NCBI GenBank assembly: GCA_902629955.1
Contig: CACOSS010000002.1
Span: forward strand, 1 to 64,000
Origin: an uncultured Pelagibacteraceae bacterium
Lineage (GTDB): Bacteria > Pseudomonadota > Alphaproteobacteria > Pelagibacterales > Pelagibacteraceae
Direction: 5' to 3'
Length of the DNA: 64,000 nucleotides
This document shows, piece by piece, positions 9,558-18,899 of this stretch (the first letter of the stretch is position 1; the number at the start of each line of letters is the position of its first letter). The notes beneath the pieces are model-generated. The model did no database searches. It was not told the origin of the DNA and saw only the letters and a program-made list of their open reading frames with translations. The translations under genes and the position numbers were made by a program.

Positions 9558-10197
9558 TAAAATCTCTAGTAAGTTTTTTTTGTGCCTCTAATTTGATCTC
9601 TAAATTACTATTCTCGTAATTTATAATTTCATTTAGCAATTTTTTTGACTCTTCTTTATTTTTTTTAAAATAAAAAAATTCTGCTAATAAAAATAGTGAA
9701 TGTGACTTCCAAATACTATTAGAGTTTGTTACTGGTCTCAAAATTTCCACGAGCTCTGTTTCATTTACAAAATTTGAATTATAAATTGCCTTTTTATAAA
9801 TATTTAAGTTTTTAATTTCCTTTTCTAAAGAACTAATATTAATAACTATATCAAAATACTCATTTATTTTGTTTTTTTCGCTTACTAGATCATTATCCAA
9901 GATAAAATAAAGAGCTAAAGGTGAGTATGTTGAGTTTTTTTTCTCTATAATGTTAATTAATTCTTCGGTTGATTGTTCTAAACTTTGAAAATTGTTAAAA
10001 TTATTTACAATATTATTATATTTTTCAGCAAGCTTAATTTGGTTTCTTGATTTTATTTCCACATAAACAAAATAAGCTAATATTAAAACTATTAAAGCTG
10101 ATATTGAAATAATTAAATATTTACTATTTTTTATAAAAAAATTTTTAAGTTTTTCTTTTTTTGTATTTTCGCTAATAATTTGAATTTCTTCTTCCAT
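9550..10197 (-). CDS. Membrane-anchored tetratricopeptide-like protein (YfgM-like)
   Basis: N-terminal TM (YLIISISALIVLILAYFVYVEI) then helical repeats; sits upstream of the BamB-like ORF. Confidence 0.5.
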   Translation of the reverse strand: MEEEIQIISENTKKEKLKNFFIKNSKYLIISISALIVLILAYFVYVEIKSRNQIKLAEKYNNIVNNFNNFQSLEQSTEELINIIEKKNSTYSPLALYFILDNDLVSEKNKINEYFDIVINISSLEKEIKNLNIYKKAIYNSNFVNETELVEILRPVTNSNSIWKSHSLFLLAEFFYFKKNKEESKKLLNEIINYENSNLEIKLEAQKKLTRDFSE

Positions 10198-10200
10198 GGC

Positions 10201-12870
10201 TTACATCATATTTCTCAAAACAAATTGTAGAATTCCTCCATTTTTATAATATTCAAGTTCATTCTTTGTATCTATTCTGCACAATGTTTTTATCTTCTTA
10301 ATATCACCTGATTGATATTTTATTTCTATTTCTATTTCATCTGATGGATTTATTCCATTTTCAATTTTTAAAATAGAAATTAATTCTGAACCAATTAGTT
10401 TTAGTTTTTTTCTATCAACCCCACTCACAAATTGTAAAGGAAGTATCCCCATGCCTATTAGATTTGATCTGTGAATTCTTTCAAAACTTTCTGCGATAAC
10501 AGCTTTGATACCTAAAAGTTTTGTTCCTTTAGCCGCCCAATCTCTTGATGAGCCTGTGCCATATTCTTTTCCACCAATTACTATTAAATCTGTATCTCTT
10601 TTTTTATACTCAACTACCGCATCATATATAGGCATGACTTTACCTTCGGGATAAAGTTTTGTGAAACCACCTTCAGTATCCGGGGCCATCTCATTTCTTA
10701 TTCTTATATTTGCAAAAGTTCCTCTCATCATTACTTCATGGTTTCCTCTTCTTGAGCCATATGAGTTATAATCTTTTGGTAAAACTTGATGTTTCATAAA
10801 ATATTCACCTGTTGGGCTGTCTTTCTGAATAGATCCTGCTGGTGAAATGTGGTCAGTTGTAACCATGTCTCCTAAAATTAATAATGGCCTCGCATCTTTA
10901 ATTTCTTTAAATCCTTCAGGCTTATCTGATAAAGAGTCAAAGAAAGGTGGTCTTTTAACATACGTAGAGCTTTCATCCCAGTTATAAATACTTGTTTTGT
11001 CTGTTTTAATTTTCTGCCATTGCACGGGTCCCAATGATACATTTGAGTATCTTTTAATAAACATTTCTGGATTTAAAGATTTATTTAGAGTCTCCTCTAT
11101 TTCTTTGTTTGAAGGCCAAATATCTTTCAAATAAATATCTTTACCATCCTTACTTTTTCCTAAAGAATTTTTGTATAAATCAATTTCCATATGGCCAGCT
11201 AAAGCATACGCAACAACTAAAGGAGGTGATGCTAAATAATTTGCTTTTATATGTGGTGATATTCTACCCTCAAAGTTTCTATTGCCTGATAAAACAGAAA
11301 CTGCATATAAATTTTTACTTTCTATAGCTTTTACAATATTCTCATTTAGTGGACCAGAGTTCCCGATGCATGTTGTACAACCATATCCAACTAAGTTAAA
11401 ACCAAGTATATCCAAATATTTATTTAATCCAGCTTTTTCTAAATAATCTGTCACAACTTGCGAACCAGGTGCTAATGATGTCTTGACCCAAGGTTTTGTT
11501 TTGAGACCAAGTTCAACCGCTTTCTTTGCAAGTAATCCTGCACCAATTAAGACATTTGGATTTGAGGTATTGGTACATGATGTAATTGCAGCGATTAATA
11601 TTGATCCATCTTCAATTTTAAAATCTGTATTTTCAACTTCTGAATTATTTTTTTCATCTCTTTGGGTGGCATCTTTAAATACTTTTTTAAAATTTTCTGA
11701 AGCATCGTTTAATAAAACTTTATCTTGAGGTCTTTTTGGTCCAGAAATAGTTGGAACTACTTTTGACATATCAAGTGAAATTGTATCAGTAAATTCTATA
11801 TCTCCACTTGCCCAAAGACCTTGTGCTTTAGCGTATTCTTCAACTATTTTAACATCATTGTCATCTCTTCCTGAAAATTTTAAATATTTTACAGTTTCTT
11901 TATCCACCGGAAAAAATCCACATGTAGCTCCATATTCTGGAGCCATATTAGCTATTGTCGCACGATCCGCTAAAGATAAATTCTTTAATCCGTCACCAAA
12001 AAACTCAACAAATTTTCCGACTACTCCTTTATCTCTTAACATTTTTACAACAGTCAAAACTAAATCAGTTGCTGTAGTTCCCTCTGGTAATTTATTTTTT
12101 ACTTCAAATCCGATCACTTCTGGTATTAGCATTGATATTGGCTGACCAAGCATTCCAGCCTCTGCTTCAATACCTCCAACTCCCCATCCAAGAACAGATA
12201 AACCATTAACCATAGTTGTATGGCTATCTGTTCCAACTAGGGTATCCGGAAATAAATATTCATCATTTTTAAAAGTTTCTTTCCATACAACTTTTGATAA
12301 ATATTCTAGATTTACTTGATGACAAATTCCAGTTCCAGGTGGAACAATTCTAAAATTATTAAAGGCTTGTTGCCCCCATTTTAAGAATGAATATCTTTCA
12401 CCGTTTCTTTCAAATTCAATATCTACATTTTTTTCAAATGAGTCTGATTTAGCTGATTTATCTACTTGAACTGAATGGTCAATAACCAAATCAACTGAGG
12501 ATAGTGGATTTATTTTTTTTGGATCTTTATTTTTTTCTTTAACAGCTTCCCTCATTGCTGCTAAATCTGCAACTGCAGGTATACCTGTATAATCTTGCAA
12601 CAATACTCTTGCGGGCCTATACGCTATTTCTGTATTAGATTTTTTTTCTTTAAGCCAATTTTTAACTGCTTCAATTTGTTTTTGTGTTACTGTTAAGTCA
12701 TCTTCATATCTTAATAAATTTTCTAAAAGCACCTTTAAAGACTTTGGAAGTCTTGATATACCTGATAATCCATTTTTTTCTGCCTCAACGAGAGAATAAT
12801 ACTTATATTCTTTAGAATTAATATTTAGTGTATTTAAAGATTTATAAGAATTTTTGTTACCTGGTTTCAT
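10201..12870 (-). CDS. acnA: Aconitate hydratase A
   Basis: RVLLQDYTGIPAVADLAAMR, VGTDSHTTMVNGLSVLGWGVGGIEAEA, AITSCTNTSNPNVLIGAGLLAKKAVE, GYGCTTCIGNSGPL, GKEYGTGSSRDWAAKGT, AESFERIHRSNLIGMG. Confidence 0.97.
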   Translation of the reverse strand: MKPGNKNSYKSLNTLNINSKEYKYYSLVEAEKNGLSGISRLPKSLKVLLENLLRYEDDLTVTQKQIEAVKNWLKEKKSNTEIAYRPARVLLQDYTGIPAVADLAAMREAVKEKNKDPKKINPLSSVDLVIDHSVQVDKSAKSDSFEKNVDIEFERNGERYSFLKWGQQAFNNFRIVPPGTGICHQVNLEYLSKVVWKETFKNDEYLFPDTLVGTDSHTTMVNGLSVLGWGVGGIEAEAGMLGQPISMLIPEVIGFEVKNKLPEGTTATDLVLTVVKMLRDKGVVGKFVEFFGDGLKNLSLADRATIANMAPEYGATCGFFPVDKETVKYLKFSGRDDNDVKIVEEYAKAQGLWASGDIEFTDTISLDMSKVVPTISGPKRPQDKVLLNDASENFKKVFKDATQRDEKNNSEVENTDFKIEDGSILIAAITSCTNTSNPNVLIGAGLLAKKAVELGLKTKPWVKTSLAPGSQVVTDYLEKAGLNKYLDILGFNLVGYGCTTCIGNSGPLNENIVKAIESKNLYAVSVLSGNRNFEGRISPHIKANYLASPPLVVAYALAGHMEIDLYKNSLGKSKDGKDIYLKDIWPSNKEIEETLNKSLNPEMFIKRYSNVSLGPVQWQKIKTDKTSIYNWDESSTYVKRPPFFDSLSDKPEGFKEIKDARPLLILGDMVTTDHISPAGSIQKDSPTGEYFMKHQVLPKDYNSYGSRRGNHEVMMRGTFANIRIRNEMAPDTEGGFTKLYPEGKVMPIYDAVVEYKKRDTDLIVIGGKEYGTGSSRDWAAKGTKLLGIKAVIAESFERIHRSNLIGMGILPLQFVSGVDRKKLKLIGSELISILKIENGINPSDEIEIEIKYQSGDIKKIKTLCRIDTKNELEYYKNGGILQFVLRNMM

Positions 12871-12913
12871 AATTCATATCTTATAGATTATTAAGTCCTA
12901 ATTATGTATTAAA

Positions 12914-13504
12914 TTATAGATAAAATGTTCCAATACAAGCCAATAAAAGAGAAGCCATAACATAGTTAAAGATTTTAATAAATTTCTCATTTGTCGCAAA
13001 TCTTCTGAAAAATTTACCCACAAATGTCCAAAAAGTAATGCTGATTAGTGCACAAATAAATGATACTAGAATAACCCAAAATGAATAATTAATAAAATTA
13101 TTACCACTCTCTACGTATGTTGATACAATTATAATTCCAACAATTACTCCTTTGGGATTCAAAAACTGAAAAAAAAATGTATCAAAAAATTTAACTGGAT
13201 TCTCTTTTTTTTTTTCTGTTTGGCTTTTTGAGAATGCTATTTTGTAAGCTAAATAGATAAGAAAAAGTGATCCAGAAATTTTAAGTATTTCTTGTAATAT
13301 AGGATAAATTTTGAATACATTTATCAAACCAAAATTAAGTACACATACCATTGTGGTAAAACCAAAAATCACACCTAGCATGTGAGGAAAAGTTTTAATT
13401 ACCCCAAAATTAAAACCTGAATATGATGCAACTATATTATTTGGACCAGGAGAACAACTTGTGCCAAGCATAAATAATGACAATGACAGTAATTCTGGAT
13501 GCAT
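12914..13504 (-). CDS. LysE/RhtB family amino-acid exporter
   Basis: GTSCSPGPNNIVASYSGFNFG..., FQFLNPKGVIVGI...; multiple TMs. Confidence 0.75.
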   Translation of the reverse strand: MHPELLSLSLFMLGTSCSPGPNNIVASYSGFNFGVIKTFPHMLGVIFGFTTMVCVLNFGLINVFKIYPILQEILKISGSLFLIYLAYKIAFSKSQTEKKKENPVKFFDTFFFQFLNPKGVIVGIIIVSTYVESGNNFINYSFWVILVSFICALISITFWTFVGKFFRRFATNEKFIKIFNYVMASLLLACIGTFYL

Positions 13505-13507
13505 ATA

Positions 13508-13849
13508 CTATGCTATTGGTAATCCATTTTCAGCTTTTTGAGATGGATGAACTAAAGTTACTTTTCCATCGTCGTCTATAGATCCTAAAATAAGTACTTG
13601 GGAAATCACACCTGCAATATTTTTTTCAGGAAAATTGCATACTCCAATAACTTGTTTTCCAATTAAATTATCTTTGTTATAAAAATGTGTTATTTGAGCT
13701 GAAGATTGTTTAATCCCAATCTCACTTCCAAAGTCAACTTTAAGAACTAATGAAGGTTTTCTTGCTTTTTCATTTTTTTCAACAGATATTACTGTTCCTA
13801 AACGTATGTCTATCTTTTGAAAATCATCATAGGTTATTTGTTCTTTCAT
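13508..13849 (-). CDS. csaA: CsaA-like tRNA-binding (OB-fold) domain protein
   Basis: FQKIDIRLGTVISVEKNEKARKPSLVLKVDFG...IGVCNFPEKNIAGVISQVLILG. Confidence 0.85.
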   Translation of the reverse strand: MKEQITYDDFQKIDIRLGTVISVEKNEKARKPSLVLKVDFGSEIGIKQSSAQITHFYNKDNLIGKQVIGVCNFPEKNIAGVISQVLILGSIDDDGKVTLVHPSQKAENGLPIA

Positions 13850-13873
13850 AAGAATAATATATAATTAGTTATA

Positions 13874-15052
13874 GTGAAAATAGATAACATATTATTTGAA
13901 AAATCAATAAAGATTCTTAAAGATCTTATATCTTTTAAAACAATTTCGGGTGAAAATAATTCATCTTTGATAAACTATTGTGAAGATATACTTGCAAAAT
14001 GTGGTGCCACATCTTTCAAAGTTTTTGATGATGAGGGAAAAAGAGTAAATCTTTTTGCAACTTTAAAAGCAAAAAAACCAAATGGTAAAGAGCCAATAAT
14101 TTTATCAGGACATACAGATGTAGTGCCGGTATCTAAAGGTTGGTCTACAAATCCTTTTATTGCAGAGATTAAAAATGATAAATTATATGGAAGAGGTTCT
14201 TGCGACATGAAAGGTTTTCTTGCTTGTTCCTTAGCCTTTGCAGAAATATTTTCAAAATCAAATCTTTCAAGAGACATACACTTCTCTCTGACGTTTGATG
14301 AAGAGACAGCATGCATAGGAGCCCCCTTGTTAATTAAAGAACTTAAAAAAAGAAAAATTACAAATGGAATTTGTATAGTAGGTGAGCCTACAGAAATGAA
14401 AATTATAGATTCACATAAAGCATGTCATGAGTATACAACCTTTTTTGAAGGTCTTGCTGGTCATAGTTCTAAACCAGATGAAGGGGTGAATGCAGCCGAA
14501 TATGCTTCAAAATATGTTAACAAACTAATGTCATTAAGAAACGATTTAATTAATAGAAAACCAAAAGACTCAATATTTGTTCCTGCTCACTCGACACTAT
14601 CAATTGGTGGAATTTTTGGGGGAATAGCGCACAACGTCATAGCTGATAAATGTCATGTCAATTGGGAAACTAGACCTGTTAATAAAGAAGATGGTATATT
14701 TTTAAATAGTGAAATTGATAAATATGCAGATGATCTTTTGTCAGAAATGAAAAAAAAATATCCTAATGCTTCAATTAAAAAAAAAATAATTGGAGAAATT
14801 ATTGGATTTAATCGGGTAAATAATTCTAAAGCTTGTGAATTTGTATCTAGTATTACAGGAGATAATTCTAGAGAGGTAGTATCTTTTGGAACAGAGGCAG
14901 GATTATTTCAAGAAATTGGAATTAGTACAGTTGTGTGTGGACCTGGATCAATAGAACAAGCTCATAAGATTGATGAATTTATTGAATTAAGTGAAATTAA
15001 GAAATGTTTGAATTTTTTAGAAGGTGTAAAAGATAAATCAGTAGTTAATTAA
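13874..15052 (+). CDS. argE: M20 peptidase, acetylornithine deacetylase-like (GTG start)
   Basis: LSGHTDVVPVSKGWSTNPF, LYGRGSCDMKGFLAC, FDEETACIGA, IVGEPTEMK, CGPGSIEQAHKIDEFI. Confidence 0.8.
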   Translation: MKIDNILFEKSIKILKDLISFKTISGENNSSLINYCEDILAKCGATSFKVFDDEGKRVNLFATLKAKKPNGKEPIILSGHTDVVPVSKGWSTNPFIAEIKNDKLYGRGSCDMKGFLACSLAFAEIFSKSNLSRDIHFSLTFDEETACIGAPLLIKELKKRKITNGICIVGEPTEMKIIDSHKACHEYTTFFEGLAGHSSKPDEGVNAAEYASKYVNKLMSLRNDLINRKPKDSIFVPAHSTLSIGGIFGGIAHNVIADKCHVNWETRPVNKEDGIFLNSEIDKYADDLLSEMKKKYPNASIKKKIIGEIIGFNRVNNSKACEFVSSITGDNSREVVSFGTEAGLFQEIGISTVVCGPGSIEQAHKIDEFIELSEIKKCLNFLEGVKDKSVVN

Positions 15053-16482
15053 CTCCACCCACCAATAGATTTTACTTCTAAGAATTCTAGTAGACCGTCT
15101 TTTCCAGCCTCTCTTCCAATACCAGAGTGTTTAAATCCACCAAATGGTGCATCAACTGCAATACCTGCTCCGTTTACATCAACCATTCCTGATCTAAGTT
15201 TTCTTGCAACCCTATGTACTTTATTTTGATCTTGAGTTTGAATGTAGTTTGTTAAACCATATGTTGTGTCATTTGCAATCTTAATTGCCTCCTCTTCACT
15301 CTCAAAAGGAATAACAGATAAAACTGGTCCAAATATTTCTGTTTGTGCTATTTCCATTTTATTATTTACATCTGCAAAAACTGTTGGTTTTACATAATAA
15401 CCTTTTGATAAACCATCGGGTTTGCCAAGTCCTCCTGCTACCAACTTTGCTCCCTCGTCTATACCTTTCTTAATCAATCCTTGAATTTTGTTATACTGTG
15501 TTTCAGATATTACCGGTCCAATATGATCCCCTTCTTTATTAGGGTTATCTACTTTAAAATCGTTTGCAAATTTAATTAGTCTATCTACTGTTTCTTTATA
15601 AATTGATTTTTCAACTAACATTCTGGTTGGAGCATTACATGACTGACCAGAATTTCTAAAACATCTTGTTGCTCCTCTTTCTACAGCTTCTGGATCTGCA
15701 TCTTTGAAAAGAATATTTGCCCCCTTGCCACCCAATTCAAGGCTTACTCGCTTAAAATCATTCGCTGCATTTTTTGATATTAAAGCACCTGCTCTAGTTG
15801 ATCCAGTAAAAGAAACCATGTTAACATCTGGATGACTAGTTAAAGCATTTCCTGTTGTTTCTCCGTCACCGTTGACTAAATTAAATACACCTGCTGGAAA
15901 TTTAGTTTCATCAATAATTTCTGCAAGAATCATAGACGATAGAGGTGCTAATTCTGATGGTTTTAAAATCATTGTACATCCTGTGGCTAATGCCGGCATA
16001 ACCTTCAAGCAAACTTGGTTCATTGGCCAATTCCACGGTGTAATTAAAGCACAAACCCCTTTTGGTTCATAAATTAATCTTTGATTAGGCGCATGATCAC
16101 CTAATGGTTTTTCAAATTCAAATTCTTTTAAGTATCTTATAAAAGATTTCATATGGCTTGCTCCAGTACCAGCTTGAAGTTTGGTTGCGAAATCTTTCGG
16201 GGCACCCATTTCAACAGTTATAGCATTAGCAAAATCTGCCCATCTTTTTTTATAATTTGCGTAAAGTGTTTCAAGAAGTTTTAGTCTTTCTTGTTTTGAT
16301 GTAAATGCCCACCCCTCAAAAGCATTTTTTGCAGCTTTCACAGCTTCATCAATATCTTCTTTACTGCCTATAGATATAACAGCACAATTTTCTTCTGTTG
16401 ATGGATCAATTACGTAGCAATTTTTTTCTTTTATAGGATCAGTCCACTTTCCATTAATATAAAATTTTTTTTTATTTAACAT
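15049..16482 (-). CDS. NAD(P)-dependent aldehyde dehydrogenase
   Basis: ITPWNWPMNQVCLKVMPALATGCTMILKPSE, FTGSTRAG, LELGGKGANILF, RNSGQSCNAPTR, EIFGPVLSVIPF. Confidence 0.9.
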   Translation of the reverse strand: MLNKKKFYINGKWTDPIKEKNCYVIDPSTEENCAVISIGSKEDIDEAVKAAKNAFEGWAFTSKQERLKLLETLYANYKKRWADFANAITVEMGAPKDFATKLQAGTGASHMKSFIRYLKEFEFEKPLGDHAPNQRLIYEPKGVCALITPWNWPMNQVCLKVMPALATGCTMILKPSELAPLSSMILAEIIDETKFPAGVFNLVNGDGETTGNALTSHPDVNMVSFTGSTRAGALISKNAANDFKRVSLELGGKGANILFKDADPEAVERGATRCFRNSGQSCNAPTRMLVEKSIYKETVDRLIKFANDFKVDNPNKEGDHIGPVISETQYNKIQGLIKKGIDEGAKLVAGGLGKPDGLSKGYYVKPTVFADVNNKMEIAQTEIFGPVLSVIPFESEEEAIKIANDTTYGLTNYIQTQDQNKVHRVARKLRSGMVDVNGAGIAVDAPFGGFKHSGIGREAGKDGLLEFLEVKSIGGWS

Positions 16483-16496
16483 ACTTAAAAAGTAAC

Positions 16497-17456
16497 CTAT
16501 CTTTTTGCTTTTGCAAACAAGTTTGTAAGTTCATATACAATCGTTGCAGCGGCTAATGACGTAACTTCTGCATGATCATAAGCTGGTGCAACTTCTACGA
16601 CATCCGCAGATACAATTTTCATTCCAGATAATCCTCTAATAACATTAACCATTTCTCTAGATGTCATTCCCGCAATTTCTGGAGTGCCTGTTCCTGGCGC
16701 ATGAGCTGGGTCTAAAACATCTATATCAATAGATAAGTATAATGGATTATTACCAACTCTCTTTCTAATTCTTTCGACAATTTTATCAACACCTTGTGAC
16801 TGAAATTCATCACAATGAATTATTTTAAAACCAAAGCTTTCATCATTTTTCAAATCCTCTCTGCTATAAAGTGGTCCTCGTATACCAACATGCATAGAAG
16901 AGTCGTCTAAAAATAATTTTTCTTCTCTTGCCCTTCTAAAAGGTGTTCCATGTGTATAAGGAGCACCAAAATATGTATCCCAAGTATCTAAATGTGCATC
17001 AAAATGCACCAGCGCAACTGGTCCATTGTTAAATTTATTCATTGCCCTTAATAAAGGAAATGCAATTGTATGATCTCCACCCAAACTTATTATACCTTTT
17101 GTTTTTTTTAACAAATCTAAAGCTCCAGCCTCAATTTGTTTTATAGCTTCATCTATATTAAAAGGATTGCAGGTGATATCTCCTGCATCCGCAACTTGTT
17201 GAACTTTAAATGGTTCCACATCATAATTAGGATGATAATTTGTTCTTAAATGTCTTGATGCTTGTCTTATACTTTGTGGACCAAATCTAGCACCAGGTCT
17301 GTAGCTAGTTCCAGCATCAAAAGGAATACCAACTATTGCAACATCGCAGCTTTCTACATCCCGTAATTCTGGTAATCTTGCAAAAGTACTTGGACCTGCA
17401 AATCGAGGAACTTTTGTTCCACTAATCGGTTGTATTGGTTCTTTTTTTTTTGTCAT
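16497..17456 (-). CDS. speB: Agmatinase/ureohydrolase family (start more likely 17456, MTKKKEP..., than the ORF-track 17486)
   Basis: GGDHTIAFPLL, FDAHLDTWD, SIDIDVLDPAHAPGTGTPE. Confidence 0.85.
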   Translation of the reverse strand: MTKKKEPIQPISGTKVPRFAGPSTFARLPELRDVESCDVAIVGIPFDAGTSYRPGARFGPQSIRQASRHLRTNYHPNYDVEPFKVQQVADAGDITCNPFNIDEAIKQIEAGALDLLKKTKGIISLGGDHTIAFPLLRAMNKFNNGPVALVHFDAHLDTWDTYFGAPYTHGTPFRRAREEKLFLDDSSMHVGIRGPLYSREDLKNDESFGFKIIHCDEFQSQGVDKIVERIRKRVGNNPLYLSIDIDVLDPAHAPGTGTPEIAGMTSREMVNVIRGLSGMKIVSADVVEVAPAYDHAEVTSLAAATIVYELTNLFAKAKR

Positions 17457-17522
17457 TAATTTTATTTGTAAAATTAAATGTACCACAACTAAATTAAATC
17501 GAATATCATTTATGTTTTCAAA

Positions 17523-18254
17523 ATGAGAATTCTTATAATTATTTTTATATTTTTTTCCTATTATTCAACACTTAATGCAGATGAAATATTTAATCTTATT
17601 AAAATTCCAAATTTAGAGGTTTTTAATCTAGATAGTAAAAATAAAGTCAAATATTTAAGTTTAAAAAAAAATTTTACAATTGGTGCGACTAAAAATATTA
17701 CTTGTGACAAAGCAAATGCAAATAATCTTAAAAAAAAATATCAAATAATTAAAAAAAACTTAGATATTTATAATTATGAATTTTTAACAAAAAATAATAT
17801 TAGGTTTGTTGTACTGTGCGAAAATTTATCTATATCAGGTATTGGAACAGCAGGTATTCCCGATATACAAAAAAGAACTTTAATATTAAATATAAATTTT
17901 AATCCAAACTATTTTGAAAGAGTTATACATCATGAAGTTTTTCATATGATATATAACAGCAACCCAAATTTATTTGATGAAAATATATGGAAAAATTTCA
18001 ATGATAAATCGTTTCAGTACGCAGGATGTTCTATATGTTCTGATAGTATTGGTTTAGATGAATATAAAAAAACTAATGGTTTCATTACTGAATATTCTAA
18101 AACTATTCCCTCGGAAGATATGGCTGAAATATATAGTTTTATTATTAAAAAAGAAAATATTTTAACAAACCTTTCCGAGAAAGATGAAAAACTAAAAAAA
18201 AAAATAAATTTTATAAAAAATTCTATAAATAAAATAGATAGTCGAATATTTTAA
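17523..18254 (+). CDS. Exported putative zincin-type metallopeptidase
   Basis: Signal peptide (MRILIIIFIFFSYYSTLNADE) and HEVFH (HExxH) motif in VIHHEVFHMIYNS, downstream EDMAEIYSF. Confidence 0.5.
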   Translation: MRILIIIFIFFSYYSTLNADEIFNLIKIPNLEVFNLDSKNKVKYLSLKKNFTIGATKNITCDKANANNLKKKYQIIKKNLDIYNYEFLTKNNIRFVVLCENLSISGIGTAGIPDIQKRTLILNINFNPNYFERVIHHEVFHMIYNSNPNLFDENIWKNFNDKSFQYAGCSICSDSIGLDEYKKTNGFITEYSKTIPSEDMAEIYSFIIKKENILTNLSEKDEKLKKKINFIKNSINKIDSRIF

Positions 18255-18899
18255 ATGATTAAAAAAATTAAAGCATCTATATCAGAAAAAATATTATTAT
18301 TATTTTTAATTTTACTAAGTATTTTTTCTTTTGGTTTTTTTTATAGTATAAAAAATAAATGTCTATTTGTTGATAAAGTAAATTTAGAAAACCGAAATTT
18401 TATCGACAAAGAAAATGTTATTTTAATGAAGGTGGAATGTGGTTTGGTCGTTATTAGATTATTTCCTGAAAGTTCACCAAATTCAGTAAAAAGATTTAAA
18501 TTATTAACTGAAAAGGGCTTGTATAATAATTCAGCTTTTTACAAAGTTATAGAAGACACATTAATTCAAGCAGGAGATATTGAGTACGGAAATATTGAAA
18601 ATATAGATTATGTAAAGGTTGGTAGTGGAAAATCAGGATTAGGGAATTTAAAATCTGAAATAAATGAAGATTTTAAATTTACTGCAGGTTCTGTTGCTAT
18701 GGCTCGTGGTGATGATTTTGATACTGAGGACAGTGAATTTTTTATTATATTAAAAGATATACCAATTTATAATGGTGAATATACTCCAATAGGCAAAGTA
18801 ATTCTTGGCTTAGATGCTCTTAAAAAAATAAAAAAAGGGAACAAATCAAACTACGTTTTAAGACCTGATTATATTAAAAAACTAAAATTAATTGATTAA
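18255..18899 (+). CDS. Membrane-anchored cyclophilin-type peptidyl-prolyl isomerase
   Basis: TM near N-term; VRLFPESSPNSVKRF, LYNNSAFYKVIEDTLIQAGD, AGSVAMARG, DSEFFIILKD. Confidence 0.75.
   Translation: MIKKIKASISEKILLLFLILLSIFSFGFFYSIKNKCLFVDKVNLENRNFIDKENVILMKVECGLVVIRLFPESSPNSVKRFKLLTEKGLYNNSAFYKVIEDTLIQAGDIEYGNIENIDYVKVGSGKSGLGNLKSEINEDFKFTAGSVAMARGDDFDTEDSEFFIILKDIPIYNGEYTPIGKVILGLDALKKIKKGNKSNYVLRPDYIKKLKLID

Noticed and set aside
11109-12145. Plus-strand ORFs inside acnA (11109-11327, 11483-11728, 11858-12145)
   Set aside because: Antisense to a clearly coding aconitase; no recognisable domains.
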